Positions 16,515 to 23,768 of a stretch of DNA of 39,935 nt are shown here, in pieces. This DNA is from Streptomyces huiliensis (GTDB taxonomy: Bacteria; Actinomycetota; Actinomycetes; Streptomycetales; Streptomycetaceae). Positions within the stretch are counted from its first letter, which is position 1. Each line of letters starts with the position of its first letter. The position numbers and the translations under genes are program-made. The stretch lies in assembly GCF_020037025.1 (NCBI RefSeq), contig NZ_JAIQLH010000076.1, forward strand, positions 1-39,935, given 5' to 3'. The notes beneath the pieces are model-generated. The model searched no databases. It worked only from the letters and a program-made list of their open reading frames with translations, and was not told where the DNA came from.

Positions 16515-16538
16515 ATTTACTAGGACGTCCTAGTAAAT
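16515..16538. promoter_or_regulatory. 24-bp perfect palindrome upstream of icmA
   Basis: ATTTACTAGGAC is followed immediately by its exact reverse complement. The site is 97 bp before the icmA ATG, in the expected promoter position, in a sequence noticeably richer in A/T than its flanks. It is a strong candidate for a dimeric regulator (TetR or GntR type) of icmA. Confidence 0.75.
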
Positions 16539-16551
16539 CGTCGCGCAAGAA

Positions 16552-16580
16552 GGCCCCGGACACAAGGGGCGTCCGGGGCC
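16552..16580 (-). terminator. Terminator after DUF3817 gene
   Basis: GGCCCCGGAC and GTCCGGGGCC form a perfect 10-bp stem with a 9-nt loop, between the DUF3817 gene and the icmA promoter. Confidence 0.75.
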
Positions 16581-16674
16581 GTCCGTTCGGAAGGTGCCGC
16601 TCCGCCGCCGGGCGGGGGCCGGGCAGGAGCCCGCGCGGCGGTCAGGGGGCGGTCAGGCGTCGGTCAGACCGCGG

Positions 16675-17016
16675 TCACGCGGCGGGGGACGGCGCGGGCG
16701 CCGCCTCGGCGAACAGGGGCTCCAGCTCGCGGGTGACCTTGCGCTCGACGAAGAAGGCGGCCGTCGGGATGGTGCCCGCCAGCAGGATCCAGGCCAGCCG
16801 GCCGAAGGGCCACTTGGCCTTGGAGCCCATGTCGAAGGCGAAGACCAGGTAGAGGACGTAGAGCCAGCCGTGGGCGATGGCGACGACCCGGAGGGGGCCG
16901 GCCACACCGTCCATGTCCAGTCCGTACTTGGCGATCACGCCGATCGTCAGCAGGACCAGCAGCACGCCGGTGATGTAGGCCAGGGCACGGTAGCGGGTCA
17001 GGACGGAGCGCTTCAT
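16675..17016 (-). CDS. DUF3817 membrane protein
   Basis: The product has 113 aa and three hydrophobic segments (near 13-30, 45-61, 73-88). HGWLYVLYLVFAFDMGSKAKW followed by a FFVERK motif marks the DUF3817 family. Its function is unknown. ATG at 17016 was chosen over an upstream frame because the family starts here and a TACGCT box lies 7 nt upstream; there is no ribosome site. It is a paralogue of the gene at 18182-18526, on the other side of the MarR gene. Confidence 0.85.
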   Translation of the reverse strand: MKRSVLTRYRALAYITGVLLVLLTIGVIAKYGLDMDGVAGPLRVVAIAHGWLYVLYLVFAFDMGSKAKWPFGRLAWILLAGTIPTAAFFVERKVTRELEPLFAEAAPAPSPAA

Positions 17017-17023
17017 GGGGGAG

Positions 17024-17029
17024 AGCGTA
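17024..17029 (-). promoter_or_regulatory. -10 box of DUF3817 gene, leaderless start
   Basis: TACGCT on the minus strand, 7 nt before the ATG at 17016; the intervening CTCCCCC cannot serve as a ribosome site. Confidence 0.55.
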
Positions 17030-17174
17030 ACGGCACCATCCGGGGCGATCTTCGCCGCCCCTGGGCTGTCCGAAAGGGCCCTGGTGGGAGGGGGCGAGGC
17101 GTGTCGCGCGGGCCCGTCGAAGGGCGTCGGGGCGGCCCTGTCCGGCCGCGGACCCGCCAGCCGCCACGGACTCG

Positions 17175-17699
17175 TCAGCCGGCCGCGGCCTCGTCCTCCG
17201 TGAAGTCCGACGCCGCGACCCGCAGCGGCCGCAGGATCCGGAAGATCTCCGCACACTCCTCCGCGCCGTACACGCCCAGCCCGAAGTCCATCGCCATCAG
17301 GTCCTGGGTCGCCGACTCGACGACCTCGCGCCCCTTGTCGGTGATCGACGCGAGCGTGCCGCGGCCGTCCCGCGGGTTGGGGCGCTTGTCCACGAAACCG
17401 GCCGTCACCAGGCGGTCCACCGTGTTGGTCACGGACGTGGGGTGCACCATCAAGCGCTCACCGATCTTGGACATCGGGAGCTCGCCGGCCTTGGAGAAGG
17501 TGAGCAGCACCAGCGCCTCGTAGCGCGCGAACGTCAGCCCGTACGGCTTGACGACGGCGTCGACCTGGCCGAGCAGGATCTGGTGGGCCCGCATGATCGA
17601 GGTGATCGCGGCCATGGAGGGCACCGCACCCCAGCGCCGCTCCCACAGTTCGTCGGCGCGGGCGATGGGGTCGAAGGGCAGGCTGAGCGGCTTGGACAC
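17175..17699 (-). CDS. MarR family regulator
   Basis: The product is 174 aa from GTG at 17699. The winged-helix domain spans about 35-140: FARYEALVLLTFSKAGELPMSKIGERLMVHPTSVTNTVDRL is the helix-turn-helix region, and KRPNPRDGRGTLASIT is the wing with the conserved R-D-x-R. The position corresponds to S. coelicolor SCO5413 (from memory), reported to influence antibiotic production. A TAGGCT -10 box 6 nt upstream suggests a leaderless mRNA. A GGCAT repeat array begins 58 bp upstream of the start. Confidence 0.9.
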   Translation of the reverse strand: MSKPLSLPFDPIARADELWERRWGAVPSMAAITSIMRAHQILLGQVDAVVKPYGLTFARYEALVLLTFSKAGELPMSKIGERLMVHPTSVTNTVDRLVTAGFVDKRPNPRDGRGTLASITDKGREVVESATQDLMAMDFGLGVYGAEECAEIFRILRPLRVAASDFTEDEAAAG

Positions 17700-17705
17700 G
17701 GCACG

Positions 17706-17711
17706 AGCCTA
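17706..17711 (-). promoter_or_regulatory. -10 box of marR gene, leaderless start
   Basis: TAGGCT on the minus strand, 6 nt before the GTG at 17699. Confidence 0.5.
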
Positions 17712-17756
17712 TCGCCCGGTCATATCGCGGGCGGCCTCGTCCCGCACTTCGGACAC

Positions 17757-17860
17757 GGCATGGCATGGCATGGCATGGCATGGCATGGCATGGCATGGCA
17801 TGGCATGACGCGGCACAGCACAGCACAGCACGACGCGGCACAGCACGGCACGGCGCCGTA
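17757..17860. repeat. Pentanucleotide array, (GGCAT)10 plus degenerate units
   Basis: Ten exact tandem GGCAT units occupy 17757-17806. They continue as degenerate pentamers (GGCAC, AGCAC) to about 17860. The array lies between the marR promoter and the 3' end of the thiamine-binding gene. Open frames across it are artefacts of the repeat. Confidence 0.95.
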
Positions 17861-17891
17861 CGGCGATACGGCGCCGCACCGTGCCCGCGCG

Positions 17892-18185
17892 TCAGGACGC
17901 CAGGTGGCGTTCCACCGTCTCGACCTTCTTGGTCAGGCCGTCGGTGACGCCCTGGCGGATGTCGGCCTTGAGGACGAGCGAGACCCGGCCGCAGCGGGCC
18001 TCGACGGCCTGGACGGCGCGCTTGACGACGTCCATGACCTCGTCCCACTCCCCCTCCAGGGAGGTGAACATGGCGTCGGTGCGGTTCGGCAGGCCGGATT
18101 CCCGGACGACGCGCACCGCTTCCGCGACGTCCGCGCCGACGTCCTCACCGGCGCCGATCGGGGTGACGGAAAAGGCGACGATCAC
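17892..18185 (-). CDS. MTH1187-type thiamine-binding protein
   Basis: The product is 97 aa from GTG at 18185. [26 protein letters not shown] at the start, and a ferredoxin-like alternation of strands and helices, mark the MTH1187/YkoF (formerly DUF77) family. Such proteins bind thiamine or its precursors; whether this one scavenges or senses is not clear. The stop of the upstream DUF3817 gene overlaps its GTG by 3 nt (GTGA arrangement), implying translational coupling. Confidence 0.9.
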   Translation of the reverse strand: MIVAFSVTPIGAGEDVGADVAEAVRVVRESGLPNRTDAMFTSLEGEWDEVMDVVKRAVQAVEARCGRVSLVLKADIRQGVTDGLTKKVETVERHLAS

Positions 18186-18526
18186 GCGCCGACCACGCCT
18201 TCCTTGCGGGCCCGGGCGGCCATGACGCTCGCCTCGGCCTCGCGGCGGAGCTTGCGGTCGGCGAAGAAGCCGCCGAGCGGGAGGACGGAGAGGACGAAGT
18301 AGAGGACGGCGGTCTTCGTCTCCCACTTGGCCCGTTTCCAGGCGTCGACCCAGAAGATCACATAGGTGAGGAACAGGAAGCCGTGCACCATGCCCATCGT
18401 CGGGACGGCGTTGAAGCTGGTGGTCCGCTTGAGGACCGCGCAGACGAGCAGCAGCAGGAACGACGTGGCCTCGGGCGCGGAGATCAGCCGGAGCCGGCGC
18501 AGAGCGGAGGCGGTCTTGAGGTCCAC
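18182..18526 (-). CDS. DUF3817 membrane protein, second copy
   Basis: The product is 114 aa from GTG at 18526, with GGAAAGGG upstream. It has three hydrophobic segments and the family signature [21 protein letters not shown], then GGFFADRK. It is similar to the protein at 16675-17016 (HG-L, KAKW/RAKW, FFxxRK). The two differ in their N-terminal regions. It overlaps the thiamine-binding gene. Confidence 0.87.
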   Translation of the reverse strand: MDLKTASALRRLRLISAPEATSFLLLLVCAVLKRTTSFNAVPTMGMVHGFLFLTYVIFWVDAWKRAKWETKTAVLYFVLSVLPLGGFFADRKLRREAEASVMAARARKEGVVGA

Positions 18527-18746
18527 GGGTGAGCACCCTTTCCGTCGGGAGTGGCGGGACGGTCACGCACTGCAGCGATCTTGTGAGTGCGTTCACAAGT
18601 TCTGACCATTGTTGCAGTTACCGCCGACACCCCCGGCTCCGGGTGGTGTTCGACCCCATACCAGGGGTCTTATCAGGGACGACTCCGGGGCCTCTCCGGG
18701 ACCGGGGGCCTGTCGGAGCGGCGCCGGCGCCCGCTAGCTTCGAGGG
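18527..18746. promoter_or_regulatory. Divergent region with two inverted repeats
   Basis: CTTGTGA (18580-18586) and TCACAAG (18593-18599) flank a 6-bp centre, and GACCCC (18652-18657) and GGGGTC (18664-18669) flank another. The first lies 54 bp from the DUF3817 start and suits an operator. The second is nearer the AIM24 operon. Confidence 0.45.
18735..18740 (+). promoter_or_regulatory. -10 box of AIM24 operon, leaderless start
   Basis: TAGCTT ends 6 nt before the GTG at 18747. The GAGGGG adjoining the GTG is too close to act as a ribosome site. Confidence 0.5.
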
Positions 18747-19385
18747 GTGGCACAGTTTCGGCTCCAAGGGAGCAAAGTCCTCGCCGTCGACATGGCGGGC
18801 GACGCGGTCAAGGCCAAGAACGGGGCCATGGTCGCGTACGAGGGCGACATGACATTCAAGAAGATGACCGGCGGCGGTGACGGCCTGCGCGGCATGGTCA
18901 CGCGCCGGATCACGGGGGAACAGATGACGGTCATGGAGGTGAAGGGGCACGGCACCTGCTACTTCGCCGACCGGGCGAGCGAGATCAACTTGGTGAACCT
19001 CCAGGGCGAGACCCTGTACGTGGAGGCGTCCAACCTGCTCTGCACCGACTCGGCGCTGCGCACCGGCACGTCGTTCACCGGCCTGCGCGGGGCGTCCCAG
19101 GGCAACGGCCTGTTCACGACGACCGTGGAGGGCACCGGCCAGGCGGCGATCCTCTCCGACGGCACGGCGATCGTGCTGCGGGTGACGCCGCAGACGCCGC
19201 TGTCGGTCGACCCGGGGGCGTACATCGCGCACACCGGCGGGCTCCGGCAGCACTTCCAGTCCGGCGTCAACTTCCGGACGTTCCTGGGCGAGGGATCCGG
19301 CGAGGCGTTCCAGATCCGCTTCGAGGGCGACGGGCTGGTGTACGTGCAGCCGAGCGAGCGCACCACGATCGGGGGTGACGTCTGA
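18747..19385 (+). CDS. AIM24 family protein 1
   Basis: The product is 212 aa from GTG. The AIM24 (PF01987) beta-rich fold is indicated by repeated strand pairs: GAMVAYEGDMTFKK, GETLYVEASNLLC, GNGLFTTTVEGTGQAAI, and the closing GSGEAFQIRFEGDGLVYVQPSE. No transmembrane segment or catalytic motif is visible. Bacterial AIM24 proteins have no established function. Its stop overlaps the next ATG by 1 nt. Confidence 0.88.
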   Translation: MAQFRLQGSKVLAVDMAGDAVKAKNGAMVAYEGDMTFKKMTGGGDGLRGMVTRRITGEQMTVMEVKGHGTCYFADRASEINLVNLQGETLYVEASNLLCTDSALRTGTSFTGLRGASQGNGLFTTTVEGTGQAAILSDGTAIVLRVTPQTPLSVDPGAYIAHTGGLRQHFQSGVNFRTFLGEGSGEAFQIRFEGDGLVYVQPSERTTIGGDV

Positions 19386-20035
19386 TGCCGTTCCGTTCAC
19401 TGAACTCGCGGATGGTCGAGGCCCAGGTGCTCCCGGGGCAGCGGCTGTTCAGCCAGCGCGGGGCGATGCTCGCCTACAAGGGCGAGGTCTCCTTCACGCC
19501 CAGCATCACGGGCGGCCAGGGCGGCGTCATGGGGATGATCGGCCGCCGGATCGCCAACGAGGCCACGCCGCTGATGACGGTGGAGGGCAGCGGCACGGTG
19601 ATGTTCGGACACGGTGGGCACCACGTCCATGTGATCGAACTGAGCGGTGACACCCTCTACGTGGAGGCGGACCGGCTGCTGGCGTTCGACGGTTCGCTCC
19701 AGCAGGGCACGATGTTCATGGGGTCGCAGGGCGGCGTGATGGGCATGGTGCGCGGTCAGGTGACGGGCCAGGGTCTGTTCACCACGACCCTCAAGGGGCA
19801 CGGCGCGGTGGCGGTGATGGCGCACGGCGGCTTCATCGAGCTGCCGATCCAGCCGCAGCGGCCCGTGCACGTCGACCCTCAGGCGTACGTCGCTCACCGC
19901 GGCGACGTGCGGAACAAGCTGTCGACGGCGATCGGCTGGCGGGAGATGATCGGCCGCGGTTCGGGCGAGGCGTTCCAGCTCGAACTGTCGGGCAGCGGCA
20001 CGGTGTTCGTGCAGGCGTCGGAGGAGAAGCTTTGA
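19385..20035 (+). CDS. AIM24 family protein 2
   Basis: The product has 216 aa and is a paralogue of the upstream protein. The same order of motifs appears: GAMLAYKGEVSF, GDTLYVEADRLLAF, GQGLFTTTLKGHGAVAV, GSGEAFQLELSGSGTVFVQAS. Methionine/glycine-rich loops (GGVMGM twice) are peculiar to this copy. It was probably continuous with AIM24 gene 3 before the transposon-like insertion. Confidence 0.88.
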   Translation: MPFRSLNSRMVEAQVLPGQRLFSQRGAMLAYKGEVSFTPSITGGQGGVMGMIGRRIANEATPLMTVEGSGTVMFGHGGHHVHVIELSGDTLYVEADRLLAFDGSLQQGTMFMGSQGGVMGMVRGQVTGQGLFTTTLKGHGAVAVMAHGGFIELPIQPQRPVHVDPQAYVAHRGDVRNKLSTAIGWREMIGRGSGEAFQLELSGSGTVFVQASEEKL

Positions 20036-20094
20036 CCACTCCCTCGGCCGGGGCCGGACAGTACCGGCTCCGTGGGTCCCGGGGGATTCCTGGC

Positions 20095-21066
20095 TCAGGC
20101 AGCCGCCCGGGGCGGCGCCCCGGGCGGTCCTACGCCCTCAACACCAGCCGGGTGCAGACCAGCCCGGATCAGCATCACACGGGCGGAGTTCTTGTCCCTG
20201 GGGGATTCGGCTCCGCACGCTGTGCAGGTGTAAATACGTTCCGAAAGAGGAAGTGCGTGCTTGGTTCTCGCTCCGCACGCTGCGCAGTCCATGGTGGTGT
20301 GTGCGGGATGTACGAGCCGCACCTCGCGCCCATGCTTGTGCGCCATCCCGATCAAGGCTCGTTTCGTCGCGCCGATGGCGGCGTCGGCCGCCTTGCGAGC
20401 CATGGTCGTCTTGGCGAGAAATCCGGGCTTGAAGTCCTCCACCGCGATGATGTCGTGATCACGCACTACGGCCTTGGCCCATTTACGCGCTGTGTCCTGG
20501 CGTTGCCTCGCCACCTTCCGGTGTTGCTTTGCGGCCTGCCGACGGGCCTTTCGGTACCCCCGACTCTGCGTCTTCCCCTTGGGGCGCTCCCGGCGAGCCG
20601 TCATCCGCTGGTATCGAGCGAGCCGCAGAGCAGCCTCTTTGCCATGTTCGGCATGTGGAAGGTCGTGAGCATCCGAGGTAGTGGTCGCAGTCTCCTTCAC
20701 GCCCCAGTCGACACCGATCACCGCACCGGTCAGAGGCAGAGGCTGTACGTCAACGGTAACGACGTCCTTCAGCGCCTTGGCGCGGGACTTCCCGAAGTCA
20801 CGGACGACCTGCTGCTGAGGAACACTGGCTCCCTCGGCCAACCACGGGATCCCGGCGCGAGCTTGCGTCAGCATTCTGTCAAGCAATGCCGGACCGCACT
20901 TCTCACCTTCACGATGAGCCCGCTTCGACCTGGCAACGCACTCATTCCAGACCCAGCGGCACCGGTCCCACTCGCCGGACAGCGACCGTTCGGCACTGGA
21001 CGACACGCGAAGCCGGTACGTGTACCGGGCATGCCTCCCACCGTCGACGACCTGCGGCGACCTCAT
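20095..21066 (-). CDS. tnpB: TnpB-like RNA-guided nuclease, internally shortened
   Basis: The product has 323 aa against about 380-400 for relatives. The RuvC residues look intact: D120 (GVDWGVKE), E210 (IAVEDFKP) and D291 (PRDKNSA). A zinc ribbon is present: C261, C264, C281, C284. The N-terminus (YTYRLRVSS, RCRWVWNECVARSK, SVPQQQVVRDFGKSRAKALKD) is family-like. After residue 101 it jumps to VQPLPLTGAVIGVD, and the stretch that normally holds KFKSK, LNY and W-AS-V strand motifs (about 75-80 residues of the WED/beta-barrel region) is missing in frame. The start overlaps a divergent operator. Activity is doubtful. Confidence 0.85.
   Translation of the reverse strand: MRSPQVVDGGRHARYTYRLRVSSSAERSLSGEWDRCRWVWNECVARSKRAHREGEKCGPALLDRMLTQARAGIPWLAEGASVPQQQVVRDFGKSRAKALKDVVTVDVQPLPLTGAVIGVDWGVKETATTTSDAHDLPHAEHGKEAALRLARYQRMTARRERPKGKTQSRGYRKARRQAAKQHRKVARQRQDTARKWAKAVVRDHDIIAVEDFKPGFLAKTTMARKAADAAIGATKRALIGMAHKHGREVRLVHPAHTTMDCAACGARTKHALPLSERIYTCTACGAESPRDKNSARVMLIRAGLHPAGVEGVGPPGAPPRAAA
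20103..20127 (-). repeat. 11-bp hairpin within the tnpB 3' end
   Basis: CCGCCCGGGGC and GCCCCGGGCGG form a perfect stem over a 3-nt loop, in the last codons of tnpB. In the IS200/IS605 group the 3' part of tnpB overlaps the guide (omega) RNA and right-end structures, so this could be part of that RNA. That is inference by position only. Confidence 0.45.
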
Positions 21067-21082
21067 GACACCATTATGACAC
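21065..21082. promoter_or_regulatory. Direct repeat ATGACAC x2, RHH operator candidate
   Basis: ATGACAC occurs at 21065 and 21076, exactly 11 bp (one helical turn) apart, overlapping the tnpB start codon and the promoter of the RHH gene. CATAAT on the minus strand lies 6 nt from the tnpB ATG. Confidence 0.45.
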
Positions 21083-21088
21083 TACGAT
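21083..21088 (+). promoter_or_regulatory. -10 box of RHH gene, leaderless start
   Basis: TACGAT ends 7 nt before the ATG at 21096. Confidence 0.45.
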
Positions 21089-21095
21089 GCATTCC

Positions 21096-21254
21096 ATGGA
21101 CCAGGAAGTACGCATCACCCTCAGACTCCCCGCCGACCTGCACTCATGGCTGGCCGCCGAGGCCAGGTCGGCCCGCAGGTCGCTCAACTCGGAAATCCTC
21201 CACCGCCTGGAGACCGGACGCGATACCGATGCGGCACATGACGAAAGACCCTGA
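21096..21254 (+). CDS. Small Arc-type ribbon-helix-helix protein
   Basis: The product has 52 aa. QEVRITLRLPADLHSWLAAE and ARRSLNSEILHRLE are the strand, first helix and second helix of an Arc/MetJ DNA-binding fold. The N-S-E-I turn is typical. It is divergent from tnpB with 29 bp between start codons, so it probably represses tnpB and itself through the direct repeat between them. An in-frame ATG at 21087 would add three residues. Confidence 0.75.
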   Translation: MDQEVRITLRLPADLHSWLAAEARSARRSLNSEILHRLETGRDTDAAHDERP

Positions 21255-21314
21255 CGGAGGGTCACCCCGCTTTGCTCCCCGGCCCGGGAGCCGACAAACT
21301 CCAGGAGGCCCACG

Positions 21315-22091
21315 ATGAACGGCCCGGTCATCCATGACGCGCACTCGCTGCCGGTCAACGACAACGTCAACCCGTACGCCTTCAGCGTGGACCTCGACGG
21401 CCAGTGGTTCCTGCAGAAGGGGAAGATGATCGCCTACTTCGGGCAGATCAGCTTCCACGGCATCGGCCACGGGCCGCTGGACCGGCTGATCCGGAGCAGC
21501 TTCCACTCGCCGCTGCACGCCGCGGACTGGGTGGTGGCGGAGGGCCGGGGCCGGATGGTGCTCGCGGACCGGGCGTTCGACGTGAACTCGTACGACCTGG
21601 AGGAGGGCAACCTGACCGTGCGGTCGGGGAACCTGCTGGCGTACCAGCCGACGCTGGCCCTCAAGCAGTCGATCATCCCGGGGTTCGTGACGCTCATCGG
21701 GACGGGGAAGTTCGTCGCCGCGTCCAACGGTCCGGTGGTCTTCGTGGAGCCGCCGATCCGGGTCGATCCGCAGGCGCTGGTCGGCTGGGCGGACTGCCCC
21801 TCGCCGTGCCACCACTACGACCACGGGTACATGCGCGGCGTGCTGGGCGGGGTGCGGATGCTCACCGGCTTCGGCGGGACGTCGGGCGAGGAGCACCAGT
21901 TCGAGTTCGTCGGCGCCGGCACGGTGCTGCTGCAGTCCACCGAGCAGTTGATGGCCGAACAGCCCACCGGGGCACCGCCGGACGAGGCGGGCGTGCCCTC
22001 GGGCGGGACGCCCTCGACGCACGGGAACCAGCCATCCGCCCCCCGGCTCCCCGGCCAGTTGGGAGACCTCCAGCGCCGCTTCGGGCTGTGA
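21315..22091 (+). CDS. AIM24 family protein 3
   Basis: The product has 258 aa, the longest and most divergent of the three. AIM24 motifs: GKMIAYFGQISFHG, GNLTVRSGNLLAYQP, GTGKFVAASNGPVVFVEPP, and GTSGEEHQFEFVGAGTVLLQSTE. A proline/glycine-rich tail of about 40 residues follows the domain. A CPSPCHHYDHGY stretch with two Cys and several His could bind a metal. AGGAGG lies 6 nt before the ATG. It is now separated from the other two copies by the TnpB insertion. Confidence 0.88.
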   Translation: MNGPVIHDAHSLPVNDNVNPYAFSVDLDGQWFLQKGKMIAYFGQISFHGIGHGPLDRLIRSSFHSPLHAADWVVAEGRGRMVLADRAFDVNSYDLEEGNLTVRSGNLLAYQPTLALKQSIIPGFVTLIGTGKFVAASNGPVVFVEPPIRVDPQALVGWADCPSPCHHYDHGYMRGVLGGVRMLTGFGGTSGEEHQFEFVGAGTVLLQSTEQLMAEQPTGAPPDEAGVPSGGTPSTHGNQPSAPRLPGQLGDLQRRFGL

Positions 22092-22179
22092 GCGGTACCC
22101 TGCGGAGTGTGACATCGAACGCTTGACCTCCCGTTCCGGCCACGCCCTCCCAATTGGTTCGCTTTTCAACTTTCTTAGG

Positions 22180-22185
22180 TAGAAT
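22180..22185 (+). promoter_or_regulatory. -10 box of absC-like gene, leaderless start
   Basis: TAGAAT ends 6 nt before the ATG at 22192. The preceding 30 bases are AT-rich, including TTTTCAACTTTCTT. Confidence 0.6.
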
Positions 22186-22191
22186 CTCACC

Positions 22192-22668
22192 ATGGACACC
22201 GAGAACGGCACACGTTGGCTCAACGATGAGGAACAGCGCACCTGGCGTGCCCACCTGGACGTCAGCCGGCTGTTGATGCATCAGCTCGAACGGGACCTCC
22301 AGCCGTTCGGCCTGACCAACAACGACTACGAGATCCTGGTCAACCTCTCCGAGTCGAAGGACCACCGGATGCGGATGAGCGATCTCGCCGCCGCGACCCT
22401 GCAGTCGAAGAGCCGCCTCTCGCACCAGATCACGCGGATGGAGAACGCGGGTCTCGTCCGCCGGGAGAACTGCGAGTCCGACCGGCGGGGGCTGTTCGCC
22501 GTCCTCACCGGCCAGGGCTGGGAGACCATGCGGAAGGTCGCGCCGCACCATGTGGCGTCCGTCCGGCAGCACTTCATCGACCTGCTGTCGCCCGACGAGC
22601 TCAAGGCGCTGCACGGCTCGCTGACCCCGGTGGCCGAGCACCTGCGGGCCGCGCGGGGCAAGGGCTGA
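22192..22668 (+). CDS. absC: MarR family regulator, AbsC-like
   Basis: The product has 158 aa. The winged-helix domain contains NDYEILVNLSESKDHRMRMSDLA, SKSRLSHQITRMENAGLV (recognition helix) and RENCESDRRGLFAVLT (wing). Length and neighbourhood match S. coelicolor AbsC (SCO5405), a dimeric MarR-type regulator that affects antibiotic production and the coelibactin zincophore cluster under zinc limitation. The symbol rests on that memory and on synteny. It is transcribed alone and convergent with meaB. Confidence 0.85.
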   Translation: MDTENGTRWLNDEEQRTWRAHLDVSRLLMHQLERDLQPFGLTNNDYEILVNLSESKDHRMRMSDLAAATLQSKSRLSHQITRMENAGLVRRENCESDRRGLFAVLTGQGWETMRKVAPHHVASVRQHFIDLLSPDELKALHGSLTPVAEHLRAARGKG

Positions 22669-22709
22669 CCCTCGGGGCTCTCAGGGCCGCCGCGGCCCCT
22701 CAGGAGCCG

Positions 22710-22754
22710 CGGCCCGGCCGTCCGTACCCGTCGCGGTCACGGACGGCCGGGCCG
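22710..22754. terminator. Bidirectional terminator, absC / meaB
   Basis: Bases 22710-22725 and 22739-22754 form a perfect 16-bp stem with a 13-nt loop, between convergent genes. Confidence 0.9.
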
Positions 22755-22771
22755 GCCGGGGAGACGGCGGT

Positions 22772-23731
22772 TCAGGCCCCCGCCGTCAGCCCCGCCACCA
22801 GCTCGTCCGCCGCCGCGTACGGGTCCAGCGACCCGTCCAGCACCCGCGCCGCCAGCGCGCCCACGTCCCGGCCGCCGCGCAGGTCGCCGATGCGCGAGCG
22901 CAGCGCGGTGACCGCGATGCGCTCGATCTCGTGCGCCACCCGGGCCGCACGCCGCTCCGCGAGGACGCCGTTCTCCTCCATCCAGGCCCGGTGCTTCTCC
23001 AGCGCCTCGACCACCTCGTCGGTGCCCTCGCCGCGGGCCGCCACGGTCTTCACGATCGGCGGCCGCCAGTCGCCGGGCTTGCGCGCCTCGCCCAGCCCGA
23101 GCATGTGGTTGAGCTCCCGGGCCGTCGCGTCCGCGCCGTCCCGGTCCGCCTTGTTGACCACGTAGACGTCGCCGATCTCCAGGATCCCGGCCTTGGCCGC
23201 CTGGATCCCGTCGCCCATGCCCGGGGCCAGCAGCACCACCGTCGTGTCGGCCTCGGAGGCGATGTCCACCTCGGACTGGCCCACGCCCACGGTCTCCACC
23301 AGCACCACGTCGCAGCCGGCCGCGTCCAGGACGCGGATCGCCTGCGGCGCGGCCCAGGAGAGGCCGCCCAGGTGCCCCCGGGTGGCCATCGAGCGGATGT
23401 ACACCCCCGGGTCGGAGGCGTGCTCCGACATCCGCACCCGGTCGCCCAGCAGGGCGCCCCCGGAGAACGGCGACGACGGGTCGACGGCCAGCACCCCGAC
23501 CCGCTTGCCCCGCCGCCGGTAGGCGGAGACCAGGGCCGAGGTGGAGGTGGACTTGCCGACGCCCGGCGAGCCGGTGAGCCCGACCACGTAGGCCCCGCCG
23601 GCGAGCGGCACCAGCGCCGCCATCACCTCGCGCAGCTGCGGGGACGCCCCCTCCACCAGCGAGATCAGCCGGGCGACGGCGCGCGGACCGCCGGCCCGGG
23701 CCTGCTCGACCAGCGCGGTCACGTCCGCCAT
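22772..23731 (-). CDS. meaB: MeaB-type G-protein chaperone of acyl-CoA mutase
   Basis: The product has 319 aa. This GTPase loads and protects adenosylcobalamin-dependent mutases. The P-loop GSPGVGKS is at 54-61, DPSSP and SMATRGHLGG are switch regions typical of MeaB/ArgK, DVVLVETVGVGQSE is the Walker B region, and NKAD is the guanine-specificity motif. AAGGAG precedes the ATG. It lies 37 bp downstream of the thiolase gene in the same direction, so they are probably co-transcribed. Its client could be IcmA or methylmalonyl-CoA mutase. Confidence 0.94.
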   Translation of the reverse strand: MADVTALVEQARAGGPRAVARLISLVEGASPQLREVMAALVPLAGGAYVVGLTGSPGVGKSTSTSALVSAYRRRGKRVGVLAVDPSSPFSGGALLGDRVRMSEHASDPGVYIRSMATRGHLGGLSWAAPQAIRVLDAAGCDVVLVETVGVGQSEVDIASEADTTVVLLAPGMGDGIQAAKAGILEIGDVYVVNKADRDGADATARELNHMLGLGEARKPGDWRPPIVKTVAARGEGTDEVVEALEKHRAWMEENGVLAERRAARVAHEIERIAVTALRSRIGDLRGGRDVGALAARVLDGSLDPYAAADELVAGLTAGA

Positions 23732-23768
23732 CGCCGCTCCTTCCGTCGCGTGCCGGTGGGTCCGGCCG

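Larger units (their letters stand above)
20095..21254. mobile_element. TnpB-type insertion with RHH partner
   Basis: A tnpB gene (-) and a divergent small ribbon-helix-helix gene (+) sit within a run of AIM24 genes. Base composition is visibly less GC-rich than the neighbours. The true ends are not defined; they must lie between 20036 and 21314. No TnpA gene is present, so any movement would need a transposase supplied in trans. Confidence 0.7.

Noticed and set aside
17548..17947. Frames with repeated HGMAW peptides
   Set aside because: They simply translate the GGCAT array and overlap marR on the opposite strand.
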